Source of the DNA: an uncultured Amylibacter sp. | GTDB taxonomy: Bacteria > Pseudomonadota > Alphaproteobacteria > Rhodobacterales > Rhodobacteraceae | Reading direction: 5' to 3' | Assembly: GCA_938001995.1 (NCBI GenBank) | Contig: CALLAV010000144.1 | Span: 1 to 6,004, forward strand | DNA: 6,004 nt | Shown: positions 1 to 6,004 of the stretch, one piece after another | How positions within the stretch are numbered: position 1 is the stretch's first letter | Layout: each line of letters begins with the position of its first letter | The notes under the pieces: generated by a model | Told to the model about the DNA's origin: nothing | Seen by the model: the letters and a program-made list of their open reading frames with translations, nothing else | The model's database searches: none | Made by a program: the position numbers and the translations under genes

Positions 1-1168
1 CAACTTTCTTTATTTGCGAGGCAGGCGCAATTTCGTGGGGCATCGTTAATTCGCGTCCCGTTGAGGCATTGTGCAGACACAGCGCTTCGCCCGCTTGGTA
101 AATGCGGTCCAGGCAATAAGTCGCCCCAACACAGGGGCGAATGTCATCTTCGCGTCCCTCAATGATTTTGCGCACGATATGCGGGTCCGCCATGTGCGCC
201 CGTGTCATACCGACCATGTCCAAAAGACCCGCTTGAACCGCATGACGTGCTGTCGCCACGTCGGGTATTTTGGCGGCGTGAAAGGTCGGCATACCCGTTG
301 CCGCCTTGACCGAACCCGCGAAATCCAGATGTGGCGCGTTCTTCATGCCTTGGACGGGGATCACATCCGTCATGGCAGGATCCGAATGGACACGCCCACG
401 GATTACATTGAGGAAATCGACCTGCCCAGTGGCCGCCAGACGTTTGGAAATCTCGAGTCCTTCTTCAGGGGTGATACCGCCTTTTTGCGCCTCATCCGCG
501 GTATAACGAAAACCGACGATAAACTCGGACCCAACCCGTTTGCGAATGGCGTTCAGCACATCCATCGGGAACCGCATCCGGTTTTCCAGCGTATCGGCCC
601 CATAAGGCCCCGTCAGGTCATTGGTCAACGGCGACCAGAATTGATCGAGCAGATGACCATAGACCTGCAATTCGATCCCGTCCATTCCGCCTGCTTTCAT
701 CCGTTCAGCAGCATCTGCGAAATCGGTAATGATGCGGTCGATATCCCAATCTTCAATCAATTTGGGAAAGGCGCGGTGCGCAGGTTCGCGGTGTTTGGTT
801 GACGAGACAGAGGGCAGCCAATCGCCCTTGTTCCAAGTGGTGCGACGGCCCAAATGCGTCAGCTGAATCATCACCGCCGCGCCGTGTTCATGCACCGCAT
901 CTGTCAGCTGTTGGATCCAGGGAACCACGGCATCGTCATAAACCAGAATGTTGTTGAACACAGGCGGACTGTCTTTGCTAACCGCCGCTGATCCTGCCGT
1001 CATCGCCAGTGCAATCCCCGCCTTGGCCCGTTCGGCGTGATAGGCCGCATAACGTTCAGTGGGCATACCATTCACAGGATATGCGGGTTCGTGGCTGGTG
1101 GTCATGATCCTATTGCGCAACGTCAGATGCTTAAGTTGAAACGGTTGGAGCAGTGGATCGTTCGACAT
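1..1168 (-). CDS. NADH:flavin oxidoreductase, trimethylamine dehydrogenase / N-methylproline demethylase-like; 3' end outside window
   Basis: The frame is open from ATG at 1168 to the left edge (389 codons seen). Family members run to roughly 650-700 residues, so the missing half should hold the nucleotide-binding domains. What is seen is an Old Yellow Enzyme-type FMN barrel: LRNRIM near residue 17, QLTHLGRR at 102-109, YGHLLDQFWSP at 170-180, LENRMRF at 194-200, and a cysteine cluster C346, C352, C364. Relatives transfer electrons from N-methyl amines or enoyl-CoA substrates through FMN and a 4Fe-4S cluster in the cytoplasm. The YGHL-DQFWSP stretch and CVGATYCLDRIY segment recall proteins annotated as N-methylproline (stachydrine) or dimethylglycine demethylases. 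Alanine 349 stands where the second cluster cysteine is expected, and glutamate 27 aligns with the flavinylated cysteine 30 of trimethylamine dehydrogenase. The ATG has only a weak GAAAG upstream; an in-frame TTG lies six codons earlier and a stop beyond it. Family is secure; substrate is not. Confidence 0.9.
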   Translation of the reverse strand, partial: MSNDPLLQPFQLKHLTLRNRIMTTSHEPAYPVNGMPTERYAAYHAERAKAGIALAMTAGSAAVSKDSPPVFNNILVYDDAVVPWIQQLTDAVHEHGAAVMIQLTHLGRRTTWNKGDWLPSVSSTKHREPAHRAFPKLIEDWDIDRIITDFADAAERMKAGGMDGIELQVYGHLLDQFWSPLTNDLTGPYGADTLENRMRFPMDVLNAIRKRVGSEFIVGFRYTADEAQKGGITPEEGLEISKRLAATGQVDFLNVIRGRVHSDPAMTDVIPVQGMKNAPHLDFAGSVKAATGMPTFHAAKIPDVATARHAVQAGLLDMVGMTRAHMADPHIVRKIIEGREDDIRPCVGATYCLDRIYQAGEALCLHNASTGRELTMPHEIAPASQIKKV

Positions 1169-1257
1169 AGAGATGGCTTTCAAGATGGCTGTTGGTTTTC
1201 CGTAGCACAGCTCTTAGCTTCGACCCAAACTGAAAACACACAGCGGGGCTTCACTTC
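1169..1257. promoter_or_regulatory. Divergent intergenic spacer, probable promoter region of the flavin oxidoreductase gene
   Basis: This 89-bp spacer separates the start of the flavoprotein gene (minus strand) from the start of the SDR remnant (plus strand), so it once may have served both. It contains an imperfect inverted repeat, TGTTGGTTTTC (1190-1200) against GAAAACACACA (1232-1242), matching at 9 of 11 positions with arms about 31 bases apart. An 8-base direct repeat AGATGGCT occurs at 1171-1178 and 1183-1190, next to the start codon. No convincing -35/-10 pair was found by eye. The regulatory role is inferred from position: the flavoprotein gene lies 291 bp beyond the last gene of the operon and probably needs its own promoter. 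Confidence 0.35.
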
Positions 1258-1417
1258 ATGATCAAGACATTCGCAGTGACCGGTGTCGCATCAGGTATTG
1301 GCGCGCAATTGATGCGGATTGTGAAGCAAAGGGTGTGCGGTCAACTCGCCTGGTTCCGGCGGCATTGCGACGGCTATTCTTGATGCTTTCAAAAAGGTCT
1401 TTGTATCAAAGGCATAA
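1258..1417 (+). pseudogene. Remnant of a short-chain dehydrogenase/reductase (SDR) gene, internally deleted and frameshifted
   Basis: From ATG 1258 the plus strand encodes MIKTFAVTGVASGIGAQL, a textbook SDR start: a beta strand, then TGxxxGIG for NAD(P) binding. The frame then loses SDR character and stops at 1381-1383 (41 codons). In the third frame, 1314-1340 reads ADCEAKGVR. In the second frame, 1340-1417 reads VNSPGSGGIATAILDAFKK and ends at TAA. Joined, these resemble the SDR segment after the YxxxK catalytic motif (pattern KGVRVNSVSPG...T.IL..F). One missing G near 1339 would explain the shift. Around 130-150 residues, including the catalytic Ser and Tyr-Lys, are absent, so no enzyme can be made. 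A further scrap, VGRLGCVSAD (1431-1460), may match the SDR segment VGRPGTxEEIA. The remnant converges on the DUF917 gene and diverges from the flavoprotein gene. Similarity is judged by eye from family patterns. Confidence 0.7.
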
Positions 1418-1459
1418 TCAGCTTCAACATGTCGGTCGGCTTGGGTGCGTTAGTGCGGA

Positions 1460-2563
1460 CTAGGCGGCGCCCGGCCACGTGTAGGGCTGGTCGATGCCTG
1501 CGTATTCGGGACCAAAGATCGACAGACCTTTTTCCGTGCGAAAAACCGCAGGCGCTGGCAGTAAAACAACTTTGACAGACTGATCCACGCGGCAATCAGG
1601 GTTTGAAATTTGATCCTGCGTTTCTGCGTCAAACAAACAGATCAAATCGGGCACGGTGGCATAGGTTTTCCCGTTCAGCCAACAGGCCATATTTTCGTTT
1701 TTCACAGAAATGCGCATGGTTTGCCCTTGGTTTGGACCCGTCCCATCGATGTTCATTGCCCCAATCGTAAATCCATCGACTGTTTCATAAACGCAAGTCT
1801 TTACGACCCCTTCAAACCCCACAAAACCACTGCCCGTCTGCGCCACGCGCGCGATGGCATCCTCGCTTGCGGCCTTGGCCTCGCGCCATGCTTTGCCAAG
1901 GTTCATAGCCTTGGTAATGGTCCCCGCAATCAATGCCCCGCGCAATTCGCGCATGGGCAGAGCGTGATCGATCGCCGCAATGTCATGTCGGCTGACGGTG
2001 CTCAGCGCGCGCACCAAAGTTTCGGCCCGCTGGTCATCGTGCACCCCTTCCAGAACAAAGGTTTCACCAAACTCATTCGCGGTATAAATCGGCGCAGCAG
2101 GCAGACCTGCGAGGTAATATGTGGAATGTGTAATCTCAGGTACGGCGCGCCCCGCAGGGTCCGCATCGACGATGTAATGCCCGTTCATTGCTGCTGGAAA
2201 GAACGCCGCCGCTGTGTTGGATCCACCCAGTTCGCACGCGGTTGTGCCGTAAAATGTTGTGCCCAAATACTCTTGGAATTTGTCATAGGCCGTTAGGATC
2301 GGGTGTTGGGAAGCCTTTGGCAAATGGCGATACCCGCGTTCCTCTTCTTCGGTCAGGGCAGAAATCGCACCCAGCATATAGGGCGTGCAGATGATTGCAT
2401 CATCTGGAACATCATCCACGCTCACCAATTGAAACGACTTGCCTGCATCAAGCGCGTGGTCGATCATCCCGAACCCTTCGCGCAGATCGCCACCGCCACC
2501 TGCGCCCAAAATAGCCGCGCCGTTAAGAATGTCAGACAGGTCCTGACGGGTCAGCGTTTTCAT
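1460..2563 (-). CDS. DUF917 family protein (S-methyl thiohydantoin desulfurase-like)
   Basis: A complete 367-residue protein, a usual length for stand-alone DUF917 members. Family marks are the glycine-rich GAGGGGD at residues 20-26, ELGGSNT at 111-117 and DADPAGRAVPE at 133-143, all in the N-terminal domain. The C-terminal part (about 190-367) carries GTGPNQGQ and ends in GPEYAGIDQPY. No signal peptide or membrane segment is visible, so it should be cytoplasmic. The family is named after S-methyl thiohydantoin desulfurase and is often found near hydantoinase-type genes; a similar small-ring or amide substrate is possible here but unproven. The start is supported by a strong AAGGAG seven bases ahead of ATG, one base after the permease 2 stop, making it the last gene of the transporter operon. 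It is followed by the 291-bp region with the SDR remnant. Family assignment is strong; reaction is inference. Confidence 0.88.
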   Translation of the reverse strand: MKTLTRQDLSDILNGAAILGAGGGGDLREGFGMIDHALDAGKSFQLVSVDDVPDDAIICTPYMLGAISALTEEEERGYRHLPKASQHPILTAYDKFQEYLGTTFYGTTACELGGSNTAAAFFPAAMNGHYIVDADPAGRAVPEITHSTYYLAGLPAAPIYTANEFGETFVLEGVHDDQRAETLVRALSTVSRHDIAAIDHALPMRELRGALIAGTITKAMNLGKAWREAKAASEDAIARVAQTGSGFVGFEGVVKTCVYETVDGFTIGAMNIDGTGPNQGQTMRISVKNENMACWLNGKTYATVPDLICLFDAETQDQISNPDCRVDQSVKVVLLPAPAVFRTEKGLSIFGPEYAGIDQPYTWPGAA

Positions 2564-2564
2564 G

Positions 2565-3359
2565 TCAGCTCTCCTTAGAAGCGCCCAGCAAGGACACCAA
2601 ATCAGTCAAACGTGCGAGGACCAGCAGCACCGTTACCGTAATGCCAACAAACAGCATCGAGGCAGAGGCCACCACGGGGGAATACCCATAGCGCACGTTG
2701 TTAAAAATCTTGATCGGCAAGGTTTCGACCACAAAGCCAGAGATCATGTTGGCAATGAGGTATTCGTTCACGCTGATGATGGCGACCAGTGCAAAGCCCG
2801 TGATCAGATAGGGCGCGATCAACGGCAGGATCACGGTGCGAAACACCTGTGCTTGGGTTGCGCCCATCATCTGCGCCGCCTCGATGACTTCTTCGGTTAG
2901 GGCTGCAAACCCGCGTGCCAGTATAACCAGTGGTAGGGTCACAAAGAACACGCCGTGGGATATAATCGTGGCCTCCATACGGCCATACCATCCAAATTCA
3001 GCCCAAAAAATGCTCGCCCCAAGGGCAAGGATAATCGGCGGTAAAAGGAACGGCCCAAGACCAAGCGCAAAGACCAGTTTAGAAAACCCGGATTGCCGCC
3101 GCCACAACACGTAATTCGCCGCAAGCGCGATGGTCACAGAAATCAGCGCCGCTATGGCAGCGATCAGCAAGGATCGACCAATGGCGGCAAGCCAATCTGG
3201 TTCGGTAAACAGCGTGTTATACCACTGTGCAGACAAGGCATCGGGCGGGAAGCTGATGGTTTTCGATGCGCCAACAGACACGCCAAAGACCACCACAAAG
3301 GGGGCAACCAGCAGGATTGCAACGCAAATCAATAGTGTTTTTTGTCCGCGTGTTATCAT
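2565..3359 (-). CDS. ABC transporter permease (PotC-like, second permease)
   Basis: A 264-residue inner-membrane protein of the binding-protein-dependent permease family (BPD_transp_1), the typical size for PotC-type subunits. About six hydrophobic helices are visible: near residues 8-30, 63-86, 93-118, 130-150, 183-206 and 228-252. The cytoplasmic EAA loop that docks onto the ATPase is clear: EAAQMMGA at 160-167, followed by VILPLIAPYL at 176-185. It should pair with the permease encoded just upstream to form the channel, and use the ATPase at 4195-5235. Its ATG overlaps the TGA of permease 1 in an ATGA (3356-3359), so translation is probably coupled; an AGGG lies seven bases before the start. 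Nothing looks damaged. Substrate specificity cannot be read from permease sequence. Confidence 0.93.
   Translation of the reverse strand: MITRGQKTLLICVAILLVAPFVVVFGVSVGASKTISFPPDALSAQWYNTLFTEPDWLAAIGRSLLIAAIAALISVTIALAANYVLWRRQSGFSKLVFALGLGPFLLPPIILALGASIFWAEFGWYGRMEATIISHGVFFVTLPLVILARGFAALTEEVIEAAQMMGATQAQVFRTVILPLIAPYLITGFALVAIISVNEYLIANMISGFVVETLPIKIFNNVRYGYSPVVASASMLFVGITVTVLLVLARLTDLVSLLGASKES
2571..2576 (-). promoter_or_regulatory. Strong ribosome binding site for the DUF917 gene
   Basis: The minus strand reads AAGGAG, then GCTGAC-type spacing of seven bases, then ATG at 2563. The site lies inside the last codons of permease 2, whose TGA (2567-2565) is one base from the ATG. It is the clearest Shine-Dalgarno match in the window and suggests that the DUF917 protein is translated more independently than the ATGA-coupled permeases. 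Confidence 0.75.
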
Positions 3360-4198
3360 GGTTCTGCCCTGCGCGTTGCAAGGACCGAGACCAGCAGAAC
3401 CAGCGCTGTAACGATCAGCATGATAACCGCCAGTGCCGCGCCAAGCGGCAGGTTCGCATCCCCCAACGCCTTGTCGCTGATGATCACGGTCATGGTCCAG
3501 TCTTTGGGGCGACCGAGCATCGTCGGCATCACAAAAACGCCCAGCAGATACACAAACATGGTCAGAGTGACGGAAATCAACGACGTGCGAAAGGCTGGTA
3601 AAACCACCTTGAAAAACACCAACATTGGCGGCGTTCCAAGGGTCAGGGCTGCCTCTTCAATACTGCGATCGCGCCGTGCGGCTTGCGGATACAAGATCAG
3701 CGCCACAATAGAAAAGCCGAGGTACACAAGGCCGATAAGCATTGCCCCAAAACTTGGACTTAGGGATCGTGGGTTGGTCCATAAGCCAATCCATTCAAGG
3801 AACCGAGGCAGGCCCACACTTTCGGACATTAGAATGAGCCACGCAAAGCCGATGATGACTTCACTCAGACACATGAGAGACAAAAGCAGAATGATCCAGA
3901 ACAACTGCCAGCGGCGGCTTAGTTCGGAAATAGCGAGGACCGTCGGAAAGGTAATCGCAACAACGACAACCGCCCCGAGCACTGCGGTGTAAAGCGAGCG
4001 GACAGAAACGGTGTAGTAAAAGCTGGAAAAGAATTTTGCGTAATTGTCCCAAACAAAAGCAACTTCGTAAAACGCCATCGGGTCGGATTTGTAAAAACTG
4101 ACGATAATCATCAGGGCCAATGGCACGACAAAAAACACCGCGAGCACGATGAACGTGACGGTGCTGATCGCGGTGGTGCCTGCCCGTTCGCTGATCAT
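3356..4198 (-). CDS. ABC transporter permease (PotB-like, first permease)
   Basis: A 280-residue inner-membrane permease of the PotB/PotH type. Hydrophobic helices are visible near residues 9-33, 70-91, 99-124, 150-171, 207-228 and 252-274. The EAA loop is EEAALTLGTPP at 181-191, followed by VVLPAFR at 198-204. The start at 4198 (MISERAG) is preferred over a TTG five codons upstream (4213), because it gives a 4-base ATGA overlap with the ATPase stop and has GGTGATCC, complementary to the 16S rRNA 3' end, four bases before it. It would form the channel with the permease at 2565-3359. Between helices 1 and 2 is a roughly 35-residue segment, predicted periplasmic, ahead of the core permease domain. 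The gene is intact and fits a standard SBP-ATPase-permease-permease order. Confidence 0.93.
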   Translation of the reverse strand: MISERAGTTAISTVTFIVLAVFFVVPLALMIIVSFYKSDPMAFYEVAFVWDNYAKFFSSFYYTVSVRSLYTAVLGAVVVVAITFPTVLAISELSRRWQLFWIILLLSLMCLSEVIIGFAWLILMSESVGLPRFLEWIGLWTNPRSLSPSFGAMLIGLVYLGFSIVALILYPQAARRDRSIEEAALTLGTPPMLVFFKVVLPAFRTSLISVTLTMFVYLLGVFVMPTMLGRPKDWTMTVIISDKALGDANLPLGAALAVIMLIVTALVLLVSVLATRRAEP

Positions 4199-5235
4199 GC
4201 GGGGATCACCCAAGCCGCATCTGGCCCCCAGCTGATGGCCACTGTGTCGCCTTCGGCAAAACCGTCGCCCTGCCCTGCAAAAGCGCTTTGAAATACTGTT
4301 TGGCCATTCACGTCGATTTCGCGTTCGATCACCGCGCCAAGACGACGTTGGGTGGTGAGCGTTCCTATTAGGCCCGTTTTGGATGCTTTGGTCAGTGTGA
4401 TTGCTTCGGGACGAACAGCCACGGAATGCGTACCGAGCACACCTTCGTTTTTACCCTTGGCTTTGCCAAGATTTGTCTCTCCAAACAGCACGCCTTCGTT
4501 TGTGAACGTTAAATCAAAGATGTTGTTCGTGCCGATAAACTCCGCCACGTAGCGCGTTTGCGGCTGCGCGTAGAGCACATCTGGTGGGCCCGCCTGTTCG
4601 ATCTTGCCGTCCTGCATGATCACAATCCGATCCGCGAGCGCCATGGCTTCGCGTTGATCATGTGTCACAAAAATCGTCGTCACGCCGAGTGCGCGCTGAA
4701 TACGTTTCACTTCGATCTGCATTTGATCGCGCAAGGCCGCATCAAGCGCGGAAAACGGTTCGTCCATCAGAAAAATATCGGGGCTGAGCGCCAATGCACG
4801 GGCAATAGCAACCCGTTGGCGTTGCCCACCAGACAGCGCTGACACTTGGCGATCTGCTAACCCGTCCAAACCGATCATGCCAAGCAAGCGGTCTACTTCC
4901 TTGCGCACCACTGCTTTGGATTCACCGCGCAGGTTCAAGCCGTAGCCGATGTTGTCCCCTACGTTTAAATGCGGGAACAATGCCAGCGATTGGAACACCA
5001 TGCCAATATTGCGTTTGTGACAGGGAATGGCGGTTAAATCCTTACCACCAAGCAGAATGTCGCCTTTGTTATGGTCTTCCAGTCCAGCAACCAAACGCAG
5101 CAACGTGGTTTTGCCGCATCCAGAGCCACCTAAAAGGCAGATAAACTCACCTGATTGGATCGTCAGCGTTATGTCTTTGAGCGCCTCAAACGCACCAAAA
5201 GATTTGCCAAGATGCGAGATTTCAAGTTCTGCCAT
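4195..5235 (-). CDS. ABC transporter ATP-binding protein (PotA/FbpC-type)
   Basis: A complete 346-residue ATPase with every catalytic element: Walker A GGSGCGKTT (36-44), Q-loop glutamine 82 in MVFQS, signature LSGGQRQRVA (134-143), Walker B IFLMDEP (154-160) with the catalytic glutamate 159, D-loop SALD (162-165) and H-loop histidine 192 in VTHDQ. Residues from about 240 form a TOBE-type C-terminal domain, as in PotA, FbpC and related importers of polyamines, iron or other small solutes. It would sit on the cytoplasmic face of the membrane, bind the EAA loops of the two permeases and drive import by ATP hydrolysis. ATG 5235 follows the 60-base stem-loop spacer after the binding-protein gene and has only a weak GGA ahead of it. 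Its TGA overlaps the permease 1 start. The TOBE domain is divergent enough that substrate cannot be inferred from it. Confidence 0.96.
   Translation of the reverse strand: MAELEISHLGKSFGAFEALKDITLTIQSGEFICLLGGSGCGKTTLLRLVAGLEDHNKGDILLGGKDLTAIPCHKRNIGMVFQSLALFPHLNVGDNIGYGLNLRGESKAVVRKEVDRLLGMIGLDGLADRQVSALSGGQRQRVAIARALALSPDIFLMDEPFSALDAALRDQMQIEVKRIQRALGVTTIFVTHDQREAMALADRIVIMQDGKIEQAGPPDVLYAQPQTRYVAEFIGTNNIFDLTFTNEGVLFGETNLGKAKGKNEGVLGTHSVAVRPEAITLTKASKTGLIGTLTTQRRLGAVIEREIDVNGQTVFQSAFAGQGDGFAEGDTVAISWGPDAAWVIPA
4203..4210 (-). promoter_or_regulatory. Shine-Dalgarno-like GGTGATCC that decides the permease 1 start
   Basis: On the minus strand GGTGATCC ends four bases before ATG 4198 and is exactly complementary to the very 3' end of alphaproteobacterial 16S rRNA (the GGAUCACC part). 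It lies inside the last ATPase codons. The upstream TTG alternative at 4213 has no such site and would create a longer overlap, so ATG 4198 is chosen. Confidence 0.5.
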
Positions 5236-5260
5236 AAGAGCAATCCAAACCTAAGGGAGC

Positions 5261-5284
5261 GGTCAGAGCCCGTCAGCTCTGACC
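5261..5284 (-). other. Perfect 9-bp stem-loop between the binding-protein and ATPase genes
   Basis: GGTCAGAGC (5261-5269) and GCTCTGACC (5276-5284) are exact reverse complements around a 6-base loop, six G/C pairs out of nine. It begins 12 bases after the stop of the solute-binding protein gene on the transcribed strand. No run of T follows it on the minus strand (GCTCCCTTAGG), so it does not look like a full intrinsic terminator. Hairpins here are known in binding-protein operons to protect the upstream message from 3' decay or to partly attenuate, giving more binding protein than ATPase and permeases. A copy of AAGGGAG lies on each side (5253-5259 and 5286-5292, plus strand). The structure is seen; the function is inferred. 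Confidence 0.7.
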
Positions 5285-5295
5285 AAAGGGAGACA

Positions 5296-6004
5296 CTATT
5301 GCGCGATCATTTCTTGGTATTTGGTTTCCAGCCAATCACCCTCGCGTAGGTGGATTTCCGTTTGCACGCGGATCGGTTCAATCTCGCTGCCCACAGCCGC
5401 GAATTCCTCGGCTGACAGATCCATGCTCGTGCGTGGCACAACCGGCATCACACCCATTTTGCGCGCAAGCTCGGCCTGAACTTTCGGCTGGCTCATGTAG
5501 TTCAGGAATTTTTCTGCAGCCGAGATGTTTTTGGAATCCCGCGGCACAACCCAATAGGCATCAGACACGATACCGCCCTCTTTTGGAAAGGTCGAAGCAA
5601 TCGGCTTACCATCCCAGATCGAAAGCATGGCAACGTCGTGGTAATAGAGGCCCGCATTTAATTCGCCCGCTTCCAGTGCTTGTTGGAACTGACCCTCATC
5701 ACGGTACCACAGTTTCACCTGCGGCTTCATTTCTGCGATTTTTGCGATGACTTTTTCCAGCCCTTCGCGGGTTTGCATGATTTCATAGCCACCAAAGAAG
5801 GTTTTTGCAGTTACTTCTAACAAACCAGAGTTCGGCGTCGTCACAATACCCAACTTACTGTCCCATTTGTCTTCCCACAATTCGGCCCAGCTTGCTGGCG
5901 CGTCTTTGGAAAAGTCAGTGTTGGACACAAGCGTTGTGTAAAACGCCAATGCGCCCACAGCATAGGCTTTGCCCGCATCGTTGGTTTTTACATAGCCGTC
6001 TTTC
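5296..6004 (-). CDS. ABC transporter extracellular solute-binding protein (PotD-like), 5' end outside window
   Basis: The last 235 residues of a periplasmic binding protein; the frame stays open to the right edge, so the signal peptide and N-terminal lobe are not seen. An internal GTG at 5958 is not a real start, since the coding frame continues upstream with KDGYVKTNDAG. Family-typical stretches are SWAELWEDKWDSKLGI, where a hinge and second lobe begin, LYYHDVAML, FPKEGGIVSDAYWVVPRDSKN, and the C-terminal helix AEKFLNYMSQPKVQAELA. These match the polyamine/iron/thiamine type of binding proteins (SBP_bac family 1/8). It would capture the substrate in the periplasm and deliver it to the two permeases. 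The stop TAG (5298-5296) is followed by the stem-loop. Similarity to PotD-like proteins does not prove a polyamine substrate: this cluster covers diverse cations, amino-acid derivatives and opines. Confidence 0.92.
   Translation of the reverse strand, partial: KDGYVKTNDAGKAYAVGALAFYTTLVSNTDFSKDAPASWAELWEDKWDSKLGIVTTPNSGLLEVTAKTFFGGYEIMQTREGLEKVIAKIAEMKPQVKLWYRDEGQFQQALEAGELNAGLYYHDVAMLSIWDGKPIASTFPKEGGIVSDAYWVVPRDSKNISAAEKFLNYMSQPKVQAELARKMGVMPVVPRTSMDLSAEEFAAVGSEIEPIRVQTEIHLREGDWLETKYQEMIAQ

Noticed and set aside
71..802. Plus-strand open frame of 243 codons
   Set aside because: It is antisense to the flavoprotein gene, whose protein has clear family motifs; the plus-strand translation has no recognisable domain and is rich in His, Arg and Cys as shadows often are.
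1391..1411. Possible terminator for the DUF917 operon: CTTTG-ATA-CAAAG followed by ACC and TTTTT on the minus strand
   Set aside because: The stem is only five A/T-rich pairs with a 3-base loop, and the T-run is short and offset; it also lies inside the SDR remnant coding sequence, so chance is the simpler explanation.
1610..2296. Plus-strand open frame of 228 codons
   Set aside because: Antisense shadow of the DUF917 gene; no family motif and no ribosome site.
3342..3992. Plus-strand open frame of 216 codons
   Set aside because: Antisense to the permease 1 gene; composition rich in Arg, Ser and Thr with no domain, as expected opposite hydrophobic coding sequence.
4199..4213. TTG at 4213 as the start of permease 1
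   Set aside because: It gives a 19-base overlap with the ATPase gene and no ribosome site, whereas ATG 4198 gives a classic ATGA overlap with a matching upstream site.
5296..5958. GTG at 5958 as the start of the solute-binding protein
   Set aside because: The same frame continues open to the window edge with plausible coding sequence, and a start here would lack the signal peptide and first lobe.
1..6004. CRISPR arrays, tRNA or rRNA genes, insertion sequences, phage genes
   Set aside because: No repeat-spacer pattern, cloverleaf, transposase motif or terminal inverted repeat was seen by eye on either strand.

Overview
The window looks like moderate-GC alphaproteobacterial DNA. A marine Rhodobacteraceae (roseobacter-type) source is the best guess, from the protein style and gene content: a PotABCD-like importer, a DUF917 protein and a demethylase-type flavoprotein. 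This is inference from pattern, not a database match. All intact genes lie on the minus strand, so transcription runs from high to low coordinates.

From right to left, positions 6004-1460 hold one compact operon: the 3' part of a periplasmic solute-binding protein gene (cut by the window edge), a perfect 9-bp stem-loop, an ATPase, two membrane permeases, and a DUF917 / S-methyl-thiohydantoin-desulfurase-family protein. ATPase to permease 1 and permease 1 to permease 2 are joined by 4-base ATGA overlaps. The DUF917 gene starts one base after permease 2 stops. The four transporter genes make a complete polyamine/iron/opine-type ABC importer, and the DUF917 protein is probably a cytoplasmic enzyme acting on the imported compound.

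Positions 1459-1169 (291 bp) hold no intact gene. Within them, on the plus strand, is a collapsed short-chain dehydrogenase/reductase (SDR) gene. Its N-terminal cofactor-binding motif is joined to a piece of its C-terminal half, with a frameshift and most of the middle missing. Between this remnant and the next gene is an 89-bp divergent spacer with an imperfect inverted repeat.

Positions 1168-1 hold the first 389 codons of a large FMN/Fe-S oxidoreductase of the trimethylamine dehydrogenase / 2,4-dienoyl-CoA reductase superfamily, cut by the left edge. Its motifs resemble the subgroup annotated as N-methylproline or dimethylglycine demethylases. It lacks one of the four usual cluster cysteines and the cysteine that binds FMN covalently in trimethylamine dehydrogenase.

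Taken together, the window reads as an uptake-and-breakdown locus for a small nitrogenous, possibly N-methylated or hydantoin-like compound. The exact substrate cannot be read from the sequence.
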